Shown piece after piece: positions 59,754 through 64,000 of a DNA stretch of 64,000 nt. Each line of letters begins with the position of its first letter. The stretch's first letter is position 1. Position numbers and translations under genes: made by a program. Source of the DNA: Rathayibacter sp. VKM Ac-2754 (lineage in GTDB: Bacteria; Actinomycetota; Actinomycetes; Actinomycetales; Microbacteriaceae); the NCBI RefSeq assembly GCF_009807095.1, contig NZ_WUCC01000005.1:248001-312000 (forward strand), given 5' to 3'. Below the pieces are notes generated by a model, which had not been told where the DNA came from, ran no database searches, and saw only the letters and a program-made list of their open reading frames with translations.

Positions 59754-60692
59754 ATGCCTGCATCTCCAGTGACCTCCACGTCGCTGCGCGGCTCTGCTGG
59801 CTCGAAGTGGTTTCTCGAACGCGGGGTCTCGGTATCCGATTCGGAGGGATTGCAGCTCTACGCGAATGAGATGCTCGACGCGAGTACTCGGCTCACGCGA
59901 GTCTGGCACAGCAGTATCACCGCCGATGTTCACGTCGAGAACATCAAGTCATCGCTCATCTTCCTTCAGATCGAAGGTGTATCGATGGTGGAGCTGGAGG
60001 AATGGGAAGGGCCGAGAGAGCTCAGGCCGGGAGGCTTCGCTGTCTTCCCTCTCGACACGAAGTTCACCATGCGATCGGAGAGCGAGATCGCCCGGTACGA
60101 GACCGAGTTCGATCTCGAGGATCTTCCGCCATCACTCCGGGAGTTGGTAGCGCCCGGCTTCATCGAGAACGAACCGCTCCCCGGCTACCGTCAGCTGGTC
60201 GTCAGCGCTGCGAGCAGCGCACTGGGCTTCGGGCTCGCACCCGCAGAAGCGGGCTTCTCGCATTTTCTCCGCGGGTTCACCTCGTTCTTGACGGCGCTTC
60301 TCGTTCAGACTCTCGAGGACCGCCGCGCAGAACGACCTGACAGGGTCGCCCAGCTGTACGACTCGGCTCTCGGCGTGATCGAGCGCGAGTTCAAGGCTCC
60401 GGACTTCACGGTGGCCGATCTGGCGTCCGCCGTCGGGGTGTCTCCGCGCTATCTCCGTCGAGTATTCGCTCAGAAGGGAACCAGCCCGAAGTCCGTTCTG
60501 CGAGAAGTGCGTCTGAAGGTGGCCGACGAGTACTTGAGTGCTGCAGAGAACGGCGCTCGGATTCCTCGAGAGGTGATCGCCCATGTGTCCGGATTCGGTG
60601 ACGCGCGGGCTCTGCGCCGAGCCCTGGAGCAACACGGTCGACGGCTGGATGACGTCGCATCCGACGACGAAGAAAATCCGATGCGCAGATGA
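59754..60692 (+). CDS. AraC-family transcriptional regulator
   Basis: 312 residues. N-terminal AraC-binding-like domain (about 20-150) and C-terminal double HTH: FTVADLASAVGVSPRYLRRVF and ISRV-type second half AHVSGFGDARALRRALEQH. Chosen start ATG 59754 with AAGGAG upstream; the frame is open further upstream. Codon usage is less GC-rich than its neighbours, suggesting acquisition. Divergent from the repeat-protein gene, which may be its target. Confidence 0.86.
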   Translation: MPASPVTSTSLRGSAGSKWFLERGVSVSDSEGLQLYANEMLDASTRLTRVWHSSITADVHVENIKSSLIFLQIEGVSMVELEEWEGPRELRPGGFAVFPLDTKFTMRSESEIARYETEFDLEDLPPSLRELVAPGFIENEPLPGYRQLVVSAASSALGFGLAPAEAGFSHFLRGFTSFLTALLVQTLEDRRAERPDRVAQLYDSALGVIEREFKAPDFTVADLASAVGVSPRYLRRVFAQKGTSPKSVLREVRLKVADEYLSAAENGARIPREVIAHVSGFGDARALRRALEQHGRRLDDVASDDEENPMRR

Positions 60693-60963
60693 ATTTGTGT
60701 CGACCGCGCAATGGCGAAAGCCTGTAGGGAAAACTGTATTACCGGAAGTTTTCGCCGTACTCGCTCACTTCATTCGCGTTGATCGTCGGGCGGTGCGGTC
60801 GGTCAACTGCACGTCAGTCGCTTCGATCTCGAGCCGGTGGCGATGTCATCGCTGGTGCGGGCCGGAATCACCCAGCTGTCGCGATTGCCATCGATCACCG
60901 GAAATCAGCTCTTGCCGAGATCATGGGGCTCTCATCGCTCGAAGCCCGCGGCGAACCAGCGAG

Positions 60964-61028
60964 CTTCATCGACGGCCGCATCCACCTGCCGCAGACCCGG
61001 GTGCTCGGGGCGTACGGCGAGCAGCTGC
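60964..61028 (+). pseudogene. 65-bp copy of the guaD active-site region
   Basis: This stretch is identical to 61643-61707 in guaD except for one base (cgc for cac), which changes the first metal-binding His of IDGHIHLPQTRV to Arg. Similarity stops abruptly on both sides. It stands 679 bp upstream, in the same direction. Confidence 0.85.
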
Positions 61029-61070
61029 CGCCACTGTCCAGCACCCCGCGACCGCAGGGCACCGGGGTGC

Positions 61071-61256
61071 TCATCCAGAGACGGCTCGAGTGCTCCCGCG
61101 GACGATGAGGGAAGCGGGGACCGTGTGCGTCCAGGTGTCACCGTAGGGATTCTCGAGGCGGTGGTGCGCCACGTCGATCGCGAGGGCTGCCATCCGCTCG
61201 GGATCGGGATGCACGCTGGTGACGTCGACGAAGGGCAGTCGGGCGACGCTGCTGTT
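61071..61256 (-). pseudogene. C-terminal fragment of a LacI-family gene
   Basis: 61 codons between an upstream stop (61257-61259) and its own TGA. The translation, with FVDVTSVHPDPERMAALAID then WTHTVPASLIVRGST, is typical of the last 55-60 residues of LacI regulators (metal/effector lobe end and VVRGST tail). No N-terminal part remains. Remnant of a regulator that probably once controlled guaD or a neighbour. Confidence 0.78.
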
Positions 61257-61427
61257 CTACTCACTCTCGGACGGCGCGACCGCACGGCGTGAGCTCCGCG
61301 TCGACGCATTCTCTCGGCGGCGCGGGCGACGAGCCTTAACGGGGGGTCCGCCCCGCCCCGCCCCCCCTGCCACGCTGAGCCCGATACCTCGCGTCTCCGC
61401 GCGGGCGCACCTCCTCGGGAGTACACA

Positions 61428-62822
61428 GTGGCCTTCACGGCGATCCGCGGCACGTTCCTCGACTTCATCGACGACCCGTGGAAGCACGTGGGGAACGAGG
61501 AGGCGGCGACCCGGTTCCACGCCGACGGGCTCCTCGTGCTCGAGGACGGCATCATCGTCGACTTCGGCCCGTACTCCGAGCTCTCGGTGAAGCACGCCGA
61601 CGTGCCGGTCACCGAGATCGCCGACCGGATCATCGTGCCGGGCTTCATCGACGGCCACATCCACCTGCCGCAGACCCGGGTGCTCGGGGCGTACGGCGAG
61701 CAGCTGCTGCCGTGGCTGCAGAAGTGGGTGTTCCCCGAGGAGCACAAGTACGCCGACCGCGACTACGCGCTCGAGGGCACGACGCACTTCTTCGACAACC
61801 TGCTCGCCTCCGGAACCACCACGGCGCAGACGTTCACCACCGGCAGCCTGACCTGCAACGAGGTCTTCTTCGAGGAGGCGGCCAGGCGCAACATGCGGAT
61901 GATCGGCGGCCTCACCGGCATCGACCGCCACGTGCCGGAGTACTTCGCGAACACTCCCGAGCAGTTCTACGCCGACAGCAGCGCCCTCATCGAGAAGCAC
62001 CACCGGGTCGGGCGCAGCCTCTACGCGATCACGCCCCGCTTCGCCTTCGGCGCCTCCGAGGAGCTGCTCGAGCAGTGCCGGCGCCTGAAGGAGGAGCACC
62101 CCGACGTCTGGATCAACACCCACATCTCCGAGAACCCGGCCGAGATCCACGGCGTGCTCGCGCTGCACCAGGACTGCCACGACTACCTCGCCGTCTACGA
62201 GAAGTACGACCTCGTCGGACCGAAGTTCACCGGAGGGCACGGGGTCTGGCTCTCGAACGACGAGTTCCGGCGCTTCTCGCGGTCGGGCGCCTCCGTCGCG
62301 TTCTGCCCGTCGTCGAACCTCTACCTCGGCTCCGGCCTCTTCCGCCTGGGCCGGGCGACCGATCCTGAGCACCGCGTGCTGCTCAGCCTCGGCACCGACA
62401 TGGGCGGCGGCAACCGGTTCAGCCTGCTCAACTCGCTCGAGGACGCCTACAAGGTGGGCATGCTCAACAACACGATCCTCGACGGCAGCATCGTGCCCAG
62501 CGAGATGGACCTCGCGGAGTCGGAGCGCAACAAGCTCTCGCCCTATCGCGCCTTCTACTCCGTCACGAAGGGCGGTGCGGAGGCGCTGCGCATCGACGAT
62601 CTCGTCGGCAGCTTCGACATCGGCAAGGAGGCCGACTTCGTCGCGCTGGACTGGACGGCCGGGCCCCCCGCCTCCGCCTGGCACCAGAGCCTCGCCCACG
62701 ACGGCGGCGAGCTGACCCAGGACGCGGTCCGCGAGCTGCTGTTCGGCATCATGATGGTCGGCGACGAGCGCGCCGTCGATCAGACCTGGATCATGGGCGA
62801 GCTCGCCTACCAGAAGGCCTGA
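61428..62822 (+). CDS. guaD: Guanine deaminase
   Basis: 464 residues, converts guanine to xanthine. PGFIDGHIHLPQTRVLGAYG with metal ligands at His77 and His79, and the typical GEQLLPWL...VFPEE block, match GuaD. THISENPAE, GGHGVWLS and LGTDMGGGNRF supply the remaining His and Asp. GTG start at 61428. Followed by the ABM-membrane protein two bases later (GTG 62825). It supports purine nitrogen salvage. Confidence 0.93.
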   Translation: MAFTAIRGTFLDFIDDPWKHVGNEEAATRFHADGLLVLEDGIIVDFGPYSELSVKHADVPVTEIADRIIVPGFIDGHIHLPQTRVLGAYGEQLLPWLQKWVFPEEHKYADRDYALEGTTHFFDNLLASGTTTAQTFTTGSLTCNEVFFEEAARRNMRMIGGLTGIDRHVPEYFANTPEQFYADSSALIEKHHRVGRSLYAITPRFAFGASEELLEQCRRLKEEHPDVWINTHISENPAEIHGVLALHQDCHDYLAVYEKYDLVGPKFTGGHGVWLSNDEFRRFSRSGASVAFCPSSNLYLGSGLFRLGRATDPEHRVLLSLGTDMGGGNRFSLLNSLEDAYKVGMLNNTILDGSIVPSEMDLAESERNKLSPYRAFYSVTKGGAEALRIDDLVGSFDIGKEADFVALDWTAGPPASAWHQSLAHDGGELTQDAVRELLFGIMMVGDERAVDQTWIMGELAYQKA

Positions 62823-62824
62823 CG

Positions 62825-63784
62825 GTGGCCGATACGACCGCCGTCTCGGCTCCCGTCTCGCTGGTCGCGCACCGACGCCTCGCCGAGGCGGACTACGCCC
62901 GCTACGAGGCGTGGCAGGAGTCGGTCGGCGAGCGTCTCCAGGGTCGGCCCGGCTTCCTCGGCCGCGAGGTCCTCCGCCCCGATCCTCCGCACCAGGTCGA
63001 CTGGATCGTCGTCGAGCGCTTCCGCGACCGCGACGCCGCTCGCAGCTGGCTCCAGAGTCCCGAGCGCGCGAGCCTCCTCGAGGAGATGGCGGGCGTGCTC
63101 GTCGGCAACGACTCGGTCCACCTGTTCACCGAGGAGGCGAGGCACCCCGCCGAGGCCGCCTCGGTGCTGATCACGAGCCGCGTGGCGCCGGACCACGAGG
63201 CCGCCTTCCTGGCCTGGCAGCGCCGAATCTCGGCGGCGGAGTCGCACTTCGAGGGCTTCGTCGGGCACCGGGTCGAGCGGCCGATCCCGGGCGTGCAGGA
63301 CGACTGGGTCGTCGTGCTGAGCTTCGACACGGAGGCGGACCTCGACCGCTGGATCGAGTCGCCGGAGCGCAGGGCGCTGCTCGCCGACGGGGCGGCGTAC
63401 AACCAGCAGCTCTCGCTGACCCGGGCGAGCTACGGCTTCGGCTTCTGGGCCGGCCGCGACAAGCCGGTCCCGGACCCGGTGTTCAAGAGCAATCTGCTGG
63501 TGCTGCTGATGCTCTACCCGATCGTGTTCCTCTGGGGCTACTTCATCGCCGACCCGCTGTTCGCCGCGCACGGCGTGCCGTTCTGGCTGTCGCTGTTCAT
63601 CGGCAACGTCGTCTCGACGCAGCTCCTCGGCTGGATCTTCGTGCCGTGGGCGTTCCGCAGGTTCAGCTGGTGGACCGCGCGGGGCCGTCCTGCACGGGTG
63701 TACGTCGCGGGGTACGCGATCATCGCGGGCTGCTACCTGCTGTCGATGGCGCTCTACGCGTGGCTGCTCGCCCTGCGGGGCTGA
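62825..63784 (+). CDS. Two antibiotic-biosynthesis-monooxygenase (ABM) domains fused to a membrane segment
   Basis: 319 residues. Two consecutive ABM-like alpha-beta barrels (about 12-105 and 110-205; each has RRLAEADYARYEAWQESV or similar plus W..SPER repeats) are followed by three transmembrane helices (about 220-310). ABM domains occur in small oxygenases and heme-degrading proteins. No heme- or substrate-binding residues can be fixed. GTG start two bases after guaD, so co-transcribed. Confidence 0.82.
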   Translation: MADTTAVSAPVSLVAHRRLAEADYARYEAWQESVGERLQGRPGFLGREVLRPDPPHQVDWIVVERFRDRDAARSWLQSPERASLLEEMAGVLVGNDSVHLFTEEARHPAEAASVLITSRVAPDHEAAFLAWQRRISAAESHFEGFVGHRVERPIPGVQDDWVVVLSFDTEADLDRWIESPERRALLADGAAYNQQLSLTRASYGFGFWAGRDKPVPDPVFKSNLLVLLMLYPIVFLWGYFIADPLFAAHGVPFWLSLFIGNVVSTQLLGWIFVPWAFRRFSWWTARGRPARVYVAGYAIIAGCYLLSMALYAWLLALRG

Positions 63785-63797
63785 CCGGGGTCGTTCG

Positions 63798-64000
63798 TCA
63801 GCCCGACGACTCCCGCGGCACCAGCCGCACCGGCATCGAGCGCACGCCCGCGGTCGCGCGGCCGTGGATCGCGTGCGACAGCTCCTCCGCGGCGGCGCGT
63901 CCCAGCGTCTCGAGCTGCATGTCGATGCTGGTCAGCGGGGGGCGCGCGGCCTCGACGAGCAGGTCCCAGTTGTCGAAGCCGACGACGGCGACGTCGCGCG
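63798..64000 (-). CDS. LacI-family regulator, C-terminal end (partial)
   Basis: 67 codons ending at the TGA at 63798-63800; the rest lies beyond the right edge. VAVVGFDNWDLLVEAARPPL and the later RSMPVRLVPRESS are typical of the LacI effector-binding core and tail. It converges on guaD-ABM and may regulate that unit. Confidence 0.88.
   Translation of the reverse strand, partial: RDVAVVGFDNWDLLVEAARPPLTSIDMQLETLGRAAAEELSHAIHGRATAGVRSMPVRLVPRESSG

Larger units (their letters stand above)
60693..61427. other. Gene-remnant region upstream of guaD
   Basis: 735 bp with no intact gene. It contains a possible hairpin at 60713-60756 (ggcgaaa...tttcgcc) after the AraC gene, the 65-bp guaD duplicate and a lacI C-terminal fragment. 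The rest (60760-60960, 61260-61427) shows nothing I recognise. Confidence 0.7.

Overview
The window reads as the replication-origin region of a high-GC actinobacterium. The gene order gyrA-gyrB-dciA-recF-gnd-dnaN-dnaA | rpmH-rnpA-yidD-yidC-khpB-rsmG-parA-parB, the heavy use of GTG starts and the family content point to Microbacteriaceae. Something near Rathayibacter, Clavibacter or Curtobacterium is my inference; I cannot fix the genus from sequence alone.

Layout. 1-11 kb: leftward replication genes (gyrA, cut by the window edge; gyrB, dciA, recF, gnd, dnaN, dnaA), with DnaA boxes between dnaN and dnaA and two more between dnaA and rpmH. 11.5-16.6 kb: rightward ribosome/membrane-insertion/partition genes ending in parAB. 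Four parS sites lie between 14.7 and 20.6 kb, one overlapping the parA start codon. 17.6-28.5 kb: a D-Ala-D-Ala-ligase-type gene, an aminotransferase, trxA, trxB, a Pr6Pr-type membrane protein, murJ, a DUF6049 protein and a CCA-adding-type nucleotidyltransferase. 28.7-32.6 kb: rpsF-ssb-rpsR-rplI, then dnaB and a small S4 protein; the rplI-dnaB gap carries a dense cluster of DnaA-box-like sequences. 32.7-33.8 kb: a DUF433/PIN-like toxin-antitoxin pair.

From about 34 kb the window becomes accessory. 34.4-44.8 kb is a tightly packed catabolic cluster: a sugar/nucleoside-type ABC importer, RutA, a nitrilase-family hydrolase, an amidase, an MFS transporter, an N-carbamoylsarcosine-amidase/RutB-like hydrolase and a GntR/UTRA regulator. 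It fits import and oxidative ring opening of a pyrimidine or related N-heterocycle. Then come an F420-type LLM oxidoreductase, a LacI regulator and a secreted DUF3494 ice-binding-type protein with a long TVTP-repeat stalk and a LASTG sorting signal.

49.5-56.3 kb is the most unusual unit: seven genes joined by stop/start overlaps or short gaps. It encodes a free NAD-binding-domain protein, a divergent S-adenosylhomocysteine-hydrolase homologue, a complete ECF importer (fused double ATPase, S, T), a TRZ/ATZ-type deaminase and a DUF985 cupin. I read it as a candidate uptake-and-cleavage system for a nucleoside or nucleoside thioether. 56.3-61.4 kb holds regulators (LuxR, AraC), a secreted protein with four 71-residue repeats, and gene debris: a luxR fragment, a lacI C-terminal fragment and a 65-bp copy of the guaD active-site region. 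The window closes with guanine deaminase, a double-ABM membrane protein and the end of a LacI gene.

Intergenic DNA is littered with a roughly 40-bp REP-like palindrome family, in one place built into a 118-bp tandem array. No rRNA, tRNA, CRISPR array or intact transposase was seen.
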